Below, piece after piece: positions 14,341 through 14,374 of a stretch of 14,374 nt of DNA. Made by a program: the position numbers and the translations under genes. Below the pieces are notes generated by a model. That model made no database searches. It was not told the origin of the DNA and saw only the letters and a list, made by a program, of their open reading frames with translations. Where the stretch lies: assembly GCA_030066475.1 (NCBI GenBank), contig JASJBO010000134.1, positions 1-14,374 on the forward strand. Direction: 5' to 3'. Numbering within the stretch: the first letter of the stretch is position 1; each line of letters starts with the position of its first letter. This DNA is from Myxococcota bacterium (GTDB lineage: Bacteria; Myxococcota_A; UBA9160; PR03).

Positions 14341-14374
14341 GAGGAGAGGGGGACGTTGGTTAAGAAGTTCAGTA
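14341..14374 (+). repeat. Right-edge copy of terminal motif
   Basis: The last ~34 bases (purine-rich GAGGAGAGGGGG, then ACGTTGGTT, then AAGAAGTTCAGTA) are unlike the GC-rich sequence before them. ACGTTGGTT at 14353-14361 is also found, inverted, at positions 1-9. The stretch AAGAAGT-TCAGT-A would form a hairpin if the sequence beyond the edge continued CTTCTT, which cannot be seen. It is probably the first arm of a dispersed repeat. Confidence 0.45.

Noticed and set aside
14356..14374. TTG-started frame at the right edge (LVKKFS)
   Set aside because: A GAGGAG lies upstream, but only six codons are visible and the bases belong to the repeat-like sequence; it cannot be supported as a gene.

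Overview
The window is very GC-rich bacterial chromosome with long genes, short gaps and strong third-position G/C preference. The gene set (a membrane TPR protein, a TPR-linked Ser/Thr kinase, a VWA protein with a dockerin-like calcium loop, a GMC/gluconate-dehydrogenase-type pair, a REC-GGDEF-EAL protein and a UGA-interrupted ArsC-like gene) suggests a deltaproteobacterial-type lineage in the broad sense (Myxococcota, Binatota or relatives). That placement is inference from content, not a phylogenetic result. I see no phage, IS, CRISPR, rRNA or tRNA.

Layout. The left edge holds the start of a secreted protein on the minus strand (1-145), cut by the window. A divergent gap follows, then plus-strand genes: a polytopic membrane protein with C-terminal TPRs (245-2107), a membrane-anchored Ser/Thr kinase with a C-terminal catalytic domain (2155-4626), an RhlE-like DEAD-box RNA helicase behind a structured leader (4807-6066), a secreted monoheme cytochrome-like protein (6101-6721), an ArsC/thioredoxin-fold protein with an in-frame UGA (6768-7109), a secreted protein joining a degenerate trypsin-like domain to a VWA domain (7142-9169), and an XRE-type regulator with a histone H1-like basic tail (9204-9929). 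Convergent to these lies a minus-strand group: REC-GGDEF-EAL (13931-12057), a GMC flavoprotein (12024-10420) and its subunit-3 partner (10400-9936). At the right edge is a plus-strand DUF1287 protein that stops after only 85 residues (14082-14339).

The best find is the gene at 6768-7109. ORF calling breaks it because codon 14 is TGA, but the frame is open and ArsC-like on both sides. The UGA lies in a U-T-S-C redox motif where relatives have C-x-x-C, and a perfect 7-bp hairpin with a GU-containing loop starts 15 nt downstream. This is the expected form of a bacterial selenoprotein with its SECIS element. It would imply that the host has SelA/SelB/SelC/SelD elsewhere.

Other points of interest are a protease-like domain that keeps His and Asp but has Gly at the nucleophile position, a GMC pair without any Tat signal but with a Cys triad suited to an Fe-S cluster, buried histidine motifs in the first membrane protein, and a 9-bp motif in inverted orientation at the two window ends, which suggests a dispersed repeat where the assembly or window breaks.
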